From Stenotrophomonas maltophilia (GTDB lineage: Bacteria; Pseudomonadota; Gammaproteobacteria; Xanthomonadales; Xanthomonadaceae): a stretch of DNA of 64,000 nucleotides. The DNA lies in the NCBI RefSeq assembly GCF_001676385.1, contig NZ_LYVJ01000009.1, positions 1-64,000 of the forward strand. The letters run 5' to 3'. Shown piece by piece: positions 28,005 to 38,072 of the stretch (positions within the stretch are counted from its first letter, which is position 1; each line of letters starts with the position of its first letter). The notes under the pieces are model-generated. The model did not search any database. It was given only the letters and a program-made list of their open reading frames with translations, and had not been told where the DNA came from. The position numbers and the translations under genes are program-made.

Positions 28005-28697
28005 TCAGCGCGCGTCCGTTTCATCGCTGGCGGAGGCATGGCCGGCGCCCAGTGCGGCGCCGGCGCCGAGGCCCATGCCGCCCATGCCGCCCATGCCGGC
28101 CCCCATTCCGCCACCTGCACCCGCACGGCCGCCCTTGGCATCGCCGTCGTTGCGGCCCTTGCCGCCGCCACTGGCAGCGCCCGGCCGGGTCGGTCCCTGC
28201 GGCGGTATCTGCAGGTCGGCCGGAATCGGCGCCAGATCCAGCGCTTCGCGCACGAAGTCGCGCAGCGAGATCACCAGTTCGTGGATGTGCACCGGTCGCC
28301 CCTGTGCCATCTCATTGGCGGCACGCGCAGCCAGCCGGACCTGTTCGTCGGTGCCCAGCAGCAGGATGTCCGACAGCGCCGCTTCGACGGCATCGCGGAT
28401 GCGGCGCGCGCGATCCGAGCGGGGCTCGGCGATGCCTTCGGCCTCTTCTCGCTGGCGCAGGTCACGGCGATGGCTGGGATCCACACCCAATTCGCCAGTG
28501 AACGAACCGCCCAGGGTCTTGTAGGCGGCCATCAACGTGCGCAGCCGTTCGTTGATCTGCCGGTTCTCGCGTTCGCGGCGCTGCTGCAGGGTCTGCATCA
28601 CCAGCAGGCGGATGCCCACGCCCAGCAGGGTGATCAGGACCAGGCCGGCCAACGTGGACAGCACGCCCTGCCAGGAACTGAAGTCGATACCGCGCAT
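28005..28697 (-). CDS. Membrane-anchored hypothetical protein with Gly/Met-rich tail
   Basis: A 230-residue protein. One membrane helix (VLSTLAGLVLITLLGVGIRLLV, about 12-33) is followed by a charged helical region (QQRRERENRQINERLRTLMA), a middle with LGTDEQVRLAARAANEMAQG, and a C-terminal GMGAGMGGMGGMGLGAG low-complexity tail. I do not recognise the family. It is convergent with the DUF1428 gene. Confidence 0.8.
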   Translation of the reverse strand: MRGIDFSSWQGVLSTLAGLVLITLLGVGIRLLVMQTLQQRRERENRQINERLRTLMAAYKTLGGSFTGELGVDPSHRRDLRQREEAEGIAEPRSDRARRIRDAVEAALSDILLLGTDEQVRLAARAANEMAQGRPVHIHELVISLRDFVREALDLAPIPADLQIPPQGPTRPGAASGGGKGRNDGDAKGGRAGAGGGMGAGMGGMGGMGLGAGAALGAGHASASDETDAR

Positions 28698-28755
28698 GGG
28701 GGGGCTCCGGCGGGAAGTACCTGCATCTTGCCCCAGACCGCGCCCCAGAAACGCG

Positions 28756-28788
28756 AAAGGCCCGACCACCCGGGGGTGGCAGGGCCTT
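28756..28788 (-). terminator. Terminator after the H1-like gene
   Basis: On the minus strand AAGGCCC...GGGTGG..GGGCCTTT forms a stem of 13 pairs with one internal mismatch stretch, ending in TTT, 15 nt after the stop at 28803. Confidence 0.75.
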
Positions 28789-28802
28789 CGGTCACGGCGC
28801 GA

Positions 28803-29624
28803 TTACTTGCGCTTGGCGACCTTGCGCACGGCCTTGGCCGGTGCCTTCTTGGCGGCAGCCTTCTTGGCCGGCGCCTTCTTGGTGGCAACCTTCTTCAGCG
28901 GTGCCGCCTTCTTGGCGACGACCTTCCTGGTCGCAGCGACCTTCTTGCCGACAACCTTCCTGGCAGCCGCGGTCTTCTTGGTGGCGACCTTCCTGGTGGC
29001 GGCAACCTTCTTGCCGACAACCTTCTTCGCAGCCACAGCCTTCTTGCCGGCGACCTTCTTGGCGGTGACGGTCTTCTTGGCCACAGCCTTCTTGGCGGTG
29101 GCGACCTTCTTGCCGACAGTCTTCTTGGCGGCCGCGGTCTTCTTGGCAACCGTCTTCTTCGCAACTGCAGCCTTCTTGGCGGCGGCCTTCTTCACGGTGG
29201 CGACCTTCTTGCCGGCAGCCTTGGTGGCAGCCTTGGTGGTCTTCTTGGCAGCGGCGGCCTTCTTGGTCACAGCCTTGCCTGCAGCCGCCTTCTTCCTGGC
29301 CACTTCCTTCTTCAGGGCAGCGGCTTCGGCCTTGGCGTTCTTCTTGGCGGCTTCCAGCTTCTTCTTGGCCGTGGCAACAGTCTTGCCGACCGACTTGGCA
29401 GCCTTCCCGGCCTTCTTGGCAACGGTCTTCTCGACCTTGGCCACTGCCTTCCTGGCCTTGGCAACGCGAGTACCGGCAGCCTTGGCGGCGCGCTTGACGG
29501 TCTTCCTGACCGACTTCACTGCGTCTTCGGCAGCGTGGGCGATGGTGTCGCCGACGTTGGTAGCGGTTTCTTTCACGTTCTCGACGGCGTCGGTCACGAC
29601 CGACACACCATTACCGTTGCTCAT
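28803..29624 (-). CDS. Histone H1-like Ala/Lys-rich repeat protein
   Basis: A 273-residue, strongly basic protein. An N-terminal ~60 residues (SVVTDAVENVKETATNVGDTIAHA...) is amphipathic and less basic. From there to the end it consists of AKK / AAKK / VAKK units (for example VAKKTAAAKKTVGKKVATAK). It resembles the AlgP/H1-like nucleoid proteins of pseudomonads, thought to bind DNA nonspecifically. The repeats make length variation by slippage likely. Expression and role are not visible from the sequence. Confidence 0.88.
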   Translation of the reverse strand: MSNGNGVSVVTDAVENVKETATNVGDTIAHAAEDAVKSVRKTVKRAAKAAGTRVAKARKAVAKVEKTVAKKAGKAAKSVGKTVATAKKKLEAAKKNAKAEAAALKKEVARKKAAAGKAVTKKAAAAKKTTKAATKAAGKKVATVKKAAAKKAAVAKKTVAKKTAAAKKTVGKKVATAKKAVAKKTVTAKKVAGKKAVAAKKVVGKKVAATRKVATKKTAAARKVVGKKVAATRKVVAKKAAPLKKVATKKAPAKKAAAKKAPAKAVRKVAKRK

Positions 29625-29868
29625 GTTGCCCTCCTGCGGGCCTTAAGTGTCAAAACGGGGCGATGCTATACCGACATTGACGATCGTGGAACGGGGCAGC
29701 CGCACACAATCGCATCCGTTGCGACAGGATGGGTGTAGTGCGGCTCCCGTGCCATGGGAGCGGGCGCGCTGGAAATCCCTGCATTTTCAGTGCCGCGCCG
29801 CTGCCCACGTGCGAGGAATATCGGCCCTTGCATGTATCCGCCCGGGGGGGGCTCATTGCTTTGTGCCA

Positions 29869-29989
29869 GAGGGTGACGCTCCCTCGGTTGCGCGGAACTG
29901 CGCAAGCATCGGCCACTGCCGACGCGGTTTCCGGCGCCCGCTGGCGCGAACGGAACCAGAGGGGTGGATGTCGCTGGCGGCCCGCCAGC
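29869..29989. ncRNA. candidate structured RNA (five tandem stem-loops)
   Basis: Within the 493-bp gap 29625-30117, five consecutive inverted repeats lie almost end to end: 29869-29885 (GAGGG/CCCTC), 29888-29905 (TTGCGC/GCGCAA), 29906-29925 (GC.TCGGC/GCCGA.GC), 29934-29947 (GCGCC/GGCGC) and 29973-29989 (GCTGGCG/CGCCAGC). No ORF with gene-like content covers them. It may be a small RNA or a leader of the HtrA gene at 30118. No known RNA family was recognised. The rest of the gap shows only likely promoter sequence. Confidence 0.35.
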
Positions 29990-30117
29990 AAGGATCGCAT
30001 CCCCTACGCCGGCCACCCGCTTTTCATGGCGCATTTATCCGAATCGCGACACACTCATTCAGCTTGTTTTACCGTAAGGCCGAACCGCCCCCATCCACGC
30101 CAGCGAATCCAACTCCC

Positions 30118-31551
<1,434 letters not shown>

Positions 31552-31652
31552 TCGCTTGGCCGTAACACCCCCTATACCCCGGCAGTGCTATTGCTGTCGG
31601 TCCAGGTCGGCACCGCCGACGCCCGTTCCCCCATCGCAACAGGAGTGATTCG

Positions 31653-32018
31653 ATGAGCCCCACCAATACCGAGAGCCTGAAGGAACACCTGGGTGAAGCC
31701 GGTTCCCACCTGAAGCAGGCCGCCACTGCCGCCGGCGGTGCGATCAAGGGCGCCACCGGCGCAGCCACCGACGAGCTGCGCATCGGCAAGGCCAACGTCA
31801 AGGCCGAGCTGTCCGACAGTGCGCTGTCCGGCCTGGCTGCCGCCGAATTCGGCGGTGCTGCTGCCAAGGAACAGGTCGATGCATTGATGGACAAGGGCAA
31901 GGACCTGATCGACAGCGCCGCTGAGCTGATCCGCGAGCGTCCGCTGGCCTCGTTCGGCGTCGCCTTTGCGGCGGGCTGGATCATCGCCAAGCTGGCCCGC
32001 GGCAGCAGCGACAAGTAA
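31653..32018 (+). CDS. YqjD/ElaB-type (DUF883-like) membrane-anchored protein
   Basis: A 121-residue protein with helical, charged N-terminal two-thirds and a C-terminal membrane anchor (ERPLASFGVAFAAGWIIAKL), the arrangement of YqjD/ElaB ribosome-associated inner-membrane proteins. AGGAG precedes the ATG. It is first in a three-gene operon with an YqjE-like gene and a third membrane protein. Confidence 0.85.
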   Translation: MSPTNTESLKEHLGEAGSHLKQAATAAGGAIKGATGAATDELRIGKANVKAELSDSALSGLAAAEFGGAAAKEQVDALMDKGKDLIDSAAELIRERPLASFGVAFAAGWIIAKLARGSSDK

Positions 32019-32026
32019 GCCGCGGC

Positions 32027-32497
32027 GTGAGCGAAGACAACGCGCAAACCCCTGATCCGGCGGCCACCCCGCCGCTGGATGAGAGCATCCGCCAGGTCGG
32101 CGCGGCCGGTCGGGCCGCCGCCGACTCGGCCAAGCACACGCTGCGGTCGCTGCGCCGCCTGGCTTCGGCCGACTTCGCGCTGGCCCGTAGTGCGTTCGGC
32201 CGCGCGCTGGCCTGGGCCGGGGTAGCGATCGTGTTCGGTGCGTCGGCCTGGCTGCTGATGGCCGCAACCCTGATCGCCCTGCTGCAGAGCTGGGGCCTGA
32301 GCTGGCTGCAGGCACTGCTGATCACCTCGCTGCTGAGCCTGGCCGTCACCGGCTATGCGATCTGGCGGGTGTCCTACTTCTTCCACCACACCGGCATGCA
32401 CGCTACCCGGCGCCAGCTGTCACGCCTGGGCCTGTTCGACGAGCCCAGCGAGGATGATCCCGATGCCGGCGTGCAACTGCCGGAGGGCAAGCCATGA
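32027..32497 (+). CDS. YqjE/holin-superfamily membrane protein
   Basis: A 156-residue protein: acidic N-terminus, helical RAAADSAKHTLRSLRRLASA, then two membrane segments (AWAGVAIVFGASAWLLMAA and LLITSLLSLAVTGYAIW). It fits the phage-holin-III-like YqjE family found beside yqjD. GTG start, 8 nt after the preceding gene; the stop overlaps the next ATG (ATGA). Confidence 0.85.
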   Translation: MSEDNAQTPDPAATPPLDESIRQVGAAGRAAADSAKHTLRSLRRLASADFALARSAFGRALAWAGVAIVFGASAWLLMAATLIALLQSWGLSWLQALLITSLLSLAVTGYAIWRVSYFFHHTGMHATRRQLSRLGLFDEPSEDDPDAGVQLPEGKP

Positions 32498-32949
32498 AGT
32501 TCGGCGCGCTGCAGCGGCGGGTGAAACGCTGCGAACAGGTGGTGACCGTACGCCTGGGCGAGACCCAGGACCACTGGTCCACGCTCAGCCAGGTCTGGCG
32601 CCAGGGCTGGTCTCCGCTGCGCATCGTGGTGGTCGGCCTGGCCGGTGGCTTCATTGCCGGCAGGCTGGAAGTGCCGGGCCGGGTGAACGGGGCGCGCTGG
32701 CTGCAGATGATCGGCTCGGTGTCCAACCTGTTCGCCAGTGGCCAGGCCGCGTTTGCCGCAGCGATGGCTGCGCACGCGGCCGATACCGCCGACGATGCGG
32801 TCGAGGACGCCGGCACTGCCAGTGAACAGGCACAGCCCGCCACGCCCGCTGCCGAAGCCCAGCCCGCGGGCACGCCACCGCCCGCCCCTGTTCCGGACCC
32901 ACGCGGGCCCAGCCCCGCCGAAGCGGCCACCGAACTGTCCGAACGTTGA
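32494..32949 (+). CDS. Third gene of the YqjD operon, hypothetical
   Basis: A 151-residue protein: basic N-terminus (KFGALQRRVKRCEQV), one likely membrane segment (LRIVVVGLAGGFIAGRL), and an acidic, Pro/Ala-rich C-terminus. Its place corresponds to YqjK in enterobacteria but the sequence is not recognisably alike. Translation is coupled to the upstream gene by the ATGA overlap. Confidence 0.8.
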   Translation: MKFGALQRRVKRCEQVVTVRLGETQDHWSTLSQVWRQGWSPLRIVVVGLAGGFIAGRLEVPGRVNGARWLQMIGSVSNLFASGQAAFAAAMAAHAADTADDAVEDAGTASEQAQPATPAAEAQPAGTPPPAPVPDPRGPSPAEAATELSER

Positions 32950-33016
32950 TCCAGGAAACCCGCCGTGCCGATCATGGCCGGCGGATAATGCGCTCTCCTT
33001 CCCGGTTGGTGCGCCA

Positions 33017-34126
33017 ATGAGCCAGTCCTTCCCGTCCCCGTCACCACCCGGCAGTGGAGAGCCCGAGGCACCCGTGCCACCGCCTCCGCGTCCGCGTGGG
33101 CCGATGTCGCTGGTGGTGCTGGCGACCCTGGCGGTGGGCTACACCCTGTGGGCCGCGCAGGACATCATCCTGCCGGTGCTGCTGGCGATGTTCTTCGCGC
33201 TGGTCGGCAATCCGATCCTGCGGCTGCTGCAGAAGCTGTGGATTCCACGCGCACTGGGCGCACTGCTGATCCTCGGTGCCGGGTTGGGCGTGACCGGTTC
33301 GCTGGCGGTGCAGCTGGTCGGGCCGGCCATGGAATGGGCGCAGGAGGCACCGCAGCAGCTGCGCAAGGTGGCCCGCCAGGTGCAGGACCTGACCCGGCCG
33401 GTGCAGCAGGCCAACCAGGCGGCAGAGAACTTCGCCCGCGTGGCCGGCGGCGACAGCAACCGCAAAGTGCAGGTGATCCGCACCCAGCTGGACGATCCCT
33501 ATCGCATGCTCACCCGCGCGCCGCGCCTGGCCGCCTCGGTGCTGGCGGTGGTGCTGCTGACCCTGTTCTTCATGATCTACGGGCAGAGCCTGCAACGCGC
33601 GGCGATCGCTTTGTTCCCGAACCGCCAGCAGCAGCGCTTCACCAGCGACATCCTGCGCTCGATCGAGCGCGAGGTCTCGCGCTACGTGCTGACCATCAGC
33701 GTGATCAACACCCTGGTCGGCCTCGTGTTTGCCGGCGTACTGATGCTGCTCGGCATCGGCCTGCAGGAGGCGCTGCTGTGGGGCACGGTGGCGGCGCTGC
33801 TGAATTTTGCTCCGTACGTGGGTCCGTTGATCGGCGTGGCGCTGATGCTGCTGATGGGCTTCGTCGAATTCCGCGACCCGCTGCAGGCACTGCTGCCGGC
33901 CGCCGCCTACCTGGCCCTGCATACCCTGGAGGGGCAGCTGGTGACCCCGATCGTGCTGGGCCGGCGCATGAAGCTGTCGCCGCTGGTACTGATCCTGGCG
34001 TTGATGGTATTCGGCTGGGCGTGGGGCATGATCGGCCTGCTGCTGGCGGTGCCGCTGCTGGTGTGCATCAAGCTGGTGCTGGCGCGGCTGGACGGCATGC
34101 AGGGCTGGGCGCGCCTGCTGGAATGA
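33017..34126 (+). CDS. AI-2E/PerM family transporter
   Basis: A 369-residue inner-membrane protein. A proline-rich cytoplasmic start (SPSPPGSGEPEAPVPPPP) precedes about 8 membrane segments, including paired helices at about 33-90 and a C-terminal group with GTVAALLNFAPYVGPLIGVAL and LEGQLVTPIVLGRRMKLSPL, the family signature. Family members export small molecules or ions; the substrate here is unknown. Confidence 0.9.
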   Translation: MSQSFPSPSPPGSGEPEAPVPPPPRPRGPMSLVVLATLAVGYTLWAAQDIILPVLLAMFFALVGNPILRLLQKLWIPRALGALLILGAGLGVTGSLAVQLVGPAMEWAQEAPQQLRKVARQVQDLTRPVQQANQAAENFARVAGGDSNRKVQVIRTQLDDPYRMLTRAPRLAASVLAVVLLTLFFMIYGQSLQRAAIALFPNRQQQRFTSDILRSIEREVSRYVLTISVINTLVGLVFAGVLMLLGIGLQEALLWGTVAALLNFAPYVGPLIGVALMLLMGFVEFRDPLQALLPAAAYLALHTLEGQLVTPIVLGRRMKLSPLVLILALMVFGWAWGMIGLLLAVPLLVCIKLVLARLDGMQGWARLLE

Positions 34127-34157
34127 AAGCCCGCGCGGGCGGGAGTAGAATGGCGGG

Positions 34158-34877
34158 GTGAATTTCCCCGTCCAAGCCATCACCCTCGACCTTGACGACA
34201 CGCTGTGGCCGTTCACTCCGATCGGCGCCCGCATCGACCAGGTCCTGCACGAGTGGATGCGCGAACACAGCCCCGCCACCGCCGCGATGTATCCGGTGGC
34301 GGCGATGCGCGAACTGCGCGAGCGCTCGTTCCGCGACAATCCGCATCTCCACCACGACCTGAGCGCACTGCGCCGGCTGACCCTGCACGAAGCGCTGCAG
34401 AACAGCGGTGCCAGCCTTGAGCTGCTGGAACCGGCCTATGAAGTGTTCTACGCCGCGCGCAACCAGGTCGAGTGCTATCCCGATGCGCTGGACGCACTGG
34501 CGCGCATTGCCGCGCGGGTGCCGGTGGCGGCGCTGAGCAACGGCAACGCCGACCTGGAACGGATTGGCCTGGCCCACCATTTCGCCTTCCAGCTGGGCGC
34601 GCGCGAACACGGCGCGGCCAAGCCCGAGGCCAGCATCTTCCACGCCGCCTGCACCCGCCTGGGTGTGGCGCCGGCACAGGTACTGCACGTCGGCGACCAC
34701 GCCGAGATGGACGTGGCCGGGGCGATCGCCGCCGGCCTGCGCGGGTGCTGGATCAACCGTGACGCAGCCACCTGGACCCATCCGCAACTGCAACCGGACC
34801 TGCAGTTCGACACCCTCACCGGCCTGGCTGACTGGTTGGACGCCAACCTTGATGCCGCCGCACCCCGGAGTATCTGA
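34158..34877 (+). CDS. HAD-superfamily hydrolase
   Basis: A 239-residue phosphatase-like protein with motif I LDLDDTLWPF, motif II ALSNGNADLE, the motif III lysine in AAKPEASIF, and motif IV HVGDHAEMDVAGA, like YigB/FMN phosphatases. GTG start at 34158, three bases ahead of the aminopeptidase gene at its end, so they likely form one transcript. Confidence 0.9.
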   Translation: MNFPVQAITLDLDDTLWPFTPIGARIDQVLHEWMREHSPATAAMYPVAAMRELRERSFRDNPHLHHDLSALRRLTLHEALQNSGASLELLEPAYEVFYAARNQVECYPDALDALARIAARVPVAALSNGNADLERIGLAHHFAFQLGAREHGAAKPEASIFHAACTRLGVAPAQVLHVGDHAEMDVAGAIAAGLRGCWINRDAATWTHPQLQPDLQFDTLTGLADWLDANLDAAAPRSI

Positions 34878-34880
34878 CGC

Positions 34881-36248
34881 ATGAGCGAGATCACTGGTTT
34901 CACCGCCGACAGCGCTGCGGCGCTGCCGCTGTACGTGCTGGACCGCGAGCAGTTCGCAGCCTGGAAAGGCAACCAGCCGGCTGCCGCACAGGCGTGGCTG
35001 GCCTCGCAGGGCTTCACCGCCGGTGCGCACAGCGTGGCCCTGCTGCCAGGTGCCGATGGCCTCGCCGGTGCGGTGATCGGCGTCGGCGATCGCGCCGATG
35101 CCTACAGCTATGCGCATGCCCCGCATGCATTGCCGGAAGGCAGCGTGTGGCAGCTGGCCAACGAACTGCCGGCCGCCGAACAGGCGCTGCTGCAGTTGGG
35201 CTGGGGCCTGGGCAGCTACCGCTTCGACCGCTACCGCAAGCGCAACCGAGCGCCGGCGCAGCTGGTGGCCGCACCGTCCGGCGAGGTGGCCGACCTGATC
35301 ACCGCCAGCCTGCGCGTGCGCGACTGGGTCAACACCCCGACCGAGGACATGGGCCCGCAGCAGCTGGAGGACGCCGCACGCGCGCTGGCCGATGCACACG
35401 GCGCCCAGGTCGAAGCGATCACCGGCGATGAACTGCTGAAGCAGAACTTCCCGGCCATCCACGCGGTCGGACGTGCGTCGCACCGTGCGCCGCGCCTGGT
35501 CGTGCTGCGCTGGGGCAAGGAAACCGATCCGGCGCTGGTGCTGGTCGGCAAGGGCGTCTGCTTCGATACCGGCGGCCTGGACATCAAGCCGGCCGACGGC
35601 ATGCGCAACATGAAGAAGGACATGGGCGGTGCGGCACACGCACTGGCCCTGGCCGGCCTGGTGATGGCACGCGGGCTGCCGGTGCGCCTGACCCTGCTGG
35701 TCCCGGCCGTGGAGAACGCGATCGGTCCGGATGCCTTCCGCCCGGGTGAAGTCATCGCCACCCGCAAGGGCCTGAGCGTGGAGATCGACAACACCGACGC
35801 CGAGGGCCGCGTGATCCTGTGCGACGCGCTGACCTTCGCCGGTGAACAGAAGCCGGACCTGGTGCTGGACTTCGCCACTCTCACCGGTGCTGCGCGCATT
35901 GCGCTCGGCCCGGACCTGCCGGCACTGTTCAGCAATGACGACACCGTCGCGCAGCAGTGGCTGCAGGCTGGCGATGCCACCCGTGACCCGGTCTGGCGCA
36001 TGCCGTTGTGGCGCCCCTACCTGCGCTACCTGAGCAGCGGTATCGCCGACCTGGCCAATGCCGGTTCGCGCATGGCCGGCTCGGTGACCGCCGCGCTGTA
36101 CCTGGAGCGCTTCCTGGAGGAGGGCCAGCGCTGGGCCCACCTGGATGTATATGCCTGGAACGATGGCGAGCGCCCGGGCCGGCCGGCCGGCGGTGAAGCG
36201 CTGGCGCTGCGTTCGGCGTGGGCCATGCTGAAGCAGCGCTACAGCTGA
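34881..36248 (+). CDS. Leucyl aminopeptidase family (M17)
   Basis: A 455-residue cytosolic metallo-aminopeptidase. The C-terminal catalytic domain has GKGVCFDTGGLDIKPADGM, MKKDMGGAAHALAL and the signature NTDAEGRVIL with two-metal ligands in place; a weaker N-terminal domain precedes it. The length is slightly under PepA (~500). It follows the HAD gene by 3 nt. Confidence 0.94.
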   Translation: MSEITGFTADSAAALPLYVLDREQFAAWKGNQPAAAQAWLASQGFTAGAHSVALLPGADGLAGAVIGVGDRADAYSYAHAPHALPEGSVWQLANELPAAEQALLQLGWGLGSYRFDRYRKRNRAPAQLVAAPSGEVADLITASLRVRDWVNTPTEDMGPQQLEDAARALADAHGAQVEAITGDELLKQNFPAIHAVGRASHRAPRLVVLRWGKETDPALVLVGKGVCFDTGGLDIKPADGMRNMKKDMGGAAHALALAGLVMARGLPVRLTLLVPAVENAIGPDAFRPGEVIATRKGLSVEIDNTDAEGRVILCDALTFAGEQKPDLVLDFATLTGAARIALGPDLPALFSNDDTVAQQWLQAGDATRDPVWRMPLWRPYLRYLSSGIADLANAGSRMAGSVTAALYLERFLEEGQRWAHLDVYAWNDGERPGRPAGGEALALRSAWAMLKQRYS

Positions 36249-36256
36249 TCGGGTGG

Positions 36257-36277
36257 GTGCCGACCGTTGGTCGGCAC
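36257..36277. repeat. SMAG/REP-type palindrome (GTGCCGACC subtype)
   Basis: GTGCCGACC-GTT-GGTCGGCAC, perfect 9-bp stem, 9 nt after the aminopeptidase stop, same subtype as at 12400. Confidence 0.7.
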
Positions 36278-36384
36278 GCCGTCCCCGGAAAATCTGACGA
36301 AAAATTGAATTTCGGCTCCGGCCGGGTTCTGCGAGGATGTGGGGGTCGACCACCCACACGCTCCGTGAAGGCAGGACTCCGACC

Positions 36385-37491
36385 ATGTCGCTCTTCCGCT
36401 ACACCCGCGCGGGCCAGGCACCGGGCACACCGCGCAGGCATTCGCCACTGCCCTGGATCGCGCTGATCGCGCTGATCCTGGGCATCGTCGCCCTTGCGTT
36501 CGCCTGGCTGGCCGGCTGGATCGGCAGCCGCCTGACCGCACAACGCTTCACCGACACCCTCGAAGCCACCGGTCCTGCCCACCCCGGGTTCCGCCGTGCG
36601 CACGGCAAGGGCGTCTGCGTGAGCGGCTGGTTCGAGCCCAGCGCGCAGGCCGCCACCCTGTCCAGTGTACGGATGTTTTCGCAGCCGCGTGTGCCGGTGC
36701 TGGGCCGTCTGTCGATTGGCGGCGGCGACCCTTATGGTGCCGATAACACCGCACGCGTGCGCAGCCTGGCCGTGCAGATGGTCAGCGATGACGGGCAGGA
36801 GTGGCGCATGGCGATGAACAGCTTCCCGTTCTTCGCCGTGCCCACCGCCGAAGCCTTCTTCGAACAGACCCGCGCATCCATCCCCGACCCGGCCACCGGC
36901 AAGCCCGATCCGCAGAAGATGGCTGCGGTGCTGGCGAAATACCCCAGCGCACAAGCCTTCCAGCAATGGGCCAAGGCGGCACCGTGGACCAGCAGCTGGG
37001 CCGACACCACCTTCAACAGCGTCAACAGCTTCTGGTTCACCAACGCGCAGGGCCAGAAGCGCGCGGTGCGCTGGCGCTGGCAGCCGCAGGCGCCCGTGGT
37101 GGAAATGGATGCGGAAACGCGCGGGAAGGCCAGCGCCGATTTCCTCAGCCAGGAATTGCAGCAACGCCTGGCCAGCGGACCGGTGCGCTGGGATCTGGTC
37201 GTTACCACGGCCGGACCGGGCGATGCCATCGATGATCCGTCGGTGCCGTGGCCTGCCTCGCGCGAGCAGGTGGTGGCCGGCGTGCTCAGCCTGGACCGCA
37301 TGCAATCGCAGGAGGACGGCGCCTGCGGCCAGCTCAACTTCGATCCGTTGATCCTCCCCAGCGGCGTGCGTGGCAGCGACGACCCCATCCTGGCCGCACG
37401 CTCGGCCGTATATTCGCAGTCCTTCAACCGCCGCGAACGCGAACGCGCCGCAGGCAACGTCGAACCACCGAAGAAGGAGACCGCACGATGA
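36385..37491 (+). CDS. Catalase-family peroxidase (SrpA-like), membrane anchored
   Basis: A 368-residue haem-protein-family member. After a cytoplasmic start comes a helix (LIALILGIVALAFAWLAGWI, 31-50), then a catalase-like core with the essential His in FRRAHGKGV (about 72), GGDPYGADNTARVRSLAVQM and a proximal Arg/Tyr region around AARSAVYSQS near the end. It is shorter than classic catalases. Coupling by ATGA overlap to cytochrome b561 suggests that electrons from the quinone pool could feed peroxide reduction; that is an inference. Confidence 0.88.
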   Translation: MSLFRYTRAGQAPGTPRRHSPLPWIALIALILGIVALAFAWLAGWIGSRLTAQRFTDTLEATGPAHPGFRRAHGKGVCVSGWFEPSAQAATLSSVRMFSQPRVPVLGRLSIGGGDPYGADNTARVRSLAVQMVSDDGQEWRMAMNSFPFFAVPTAEAFFEQTRASIPDPATGKPDPQKMAAVLAKYPSAQAFQQWAKAAPWTSSWADTTFNSVNSFWFTNAQGQKRAVRWRWQPQAPVVEMDAETRGKASADFLSQELQQRLASGPVRWDLVVTTAGPGDAIDDPSVPWPASREQVVAGVLSLDRMQSQEDGACGQLNFDPLILPSGVRGSDDPILAARSAVYSQSFNRRERERAAGNVEPPKKETAR

Positions 37492-38024
37492 GTTCCGGCA
37501 ACGGTCACTTCAACCTGCTGGCGCGGATGCTGCACTGGTCCATGGCAGTGATGATCGTCGCCATGCTGTTCGTCGGCGTGACCATGGTCGCCTCGCTGCA
37601 TCTGCGGCCGATGCTGATCGACCTGCACCGCCCGCTGGGCGTGGCGATCCTGCTGCTGGTACTCCTGCGCCTGTACAACCGCCTGCGCCACCGCCCGCCG
37701 CCGCTGCCGGCCGATCTGCCGGCGTGGCAGGCAATGGCAGCCAAGGCCTCGCACTGGATGCTGTACGCGCTGATGCTGGCGATGCCATTGATCGGCTGGG
37801 CGATGCTGTCGGCCGGCGGCTACCCGATCGTGTTGTGGGGTGGCCTGCACCTGCCGTCGATCATGCCGCATACCCCGGCGCTGTATGCCGCGTTGCGCAA
37901 CGCGCACAGCCTGCTGGCTTACGTGTTGTTCGCTACGGTGCTGATGCACGTGGGGGCGGCGCTGTTCCACCTGTGGGTGCGGCGCGACGGGGTGTTCCAG
38001 GCGATGGCGCGCGGGAAGGATTGA
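37488..38024 (+). CDS. Cytochrome b561 family protein
   Basis: A 178-residue four-helix inner-membrane dihaem cytochrome (CybB type). Helices start with LARMLHWSMAVMIVAMLFVGV, where His is a likely haem ligand, then DLHRPLGVAILLLVLL, WMLYALMLAMPLIGWAML, and LLAYVLFATVLMHVGAALFHLW. It overlaps the upstream catalase-like gene by 4 nt (ATGA) and so is probably its redox partner. Confidence 0.9.
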   Translation: MSSGNGHFNLLARMLHWSMAVMIVAMLFVGVTMVASLHLRPMLIDLHRPLGVAILLLVLLRLYNRLRHRPPPLPADLPAWQAMAAKASHWMLYALMLAMPLIGWAMLSAGGYPIVLWGGLHLPSIMPHTPALYAALRNAHSLLAYVLFATVLMHVGAALFHLWVRRDGVFQAMARGKD

Positions 38025-38072
38025 TCGGGTTCGCCGGGCGTTCCCGGCGGATCGTTTCCGCGACCGCGGGCG

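Noticed and set aside
28841..29600. periodic repeats resembling a CRISPR array
   Set aside because: They are coding repeats for the H1-like protein with varied unit lengths; no unique spacers.
29647..30117. N-terminal extension of the HtrA gene
   Set aside because: The extension is not protein-like (rich in Arg/Cys/His), and ATG 30118 with a signal peptide is a better start.
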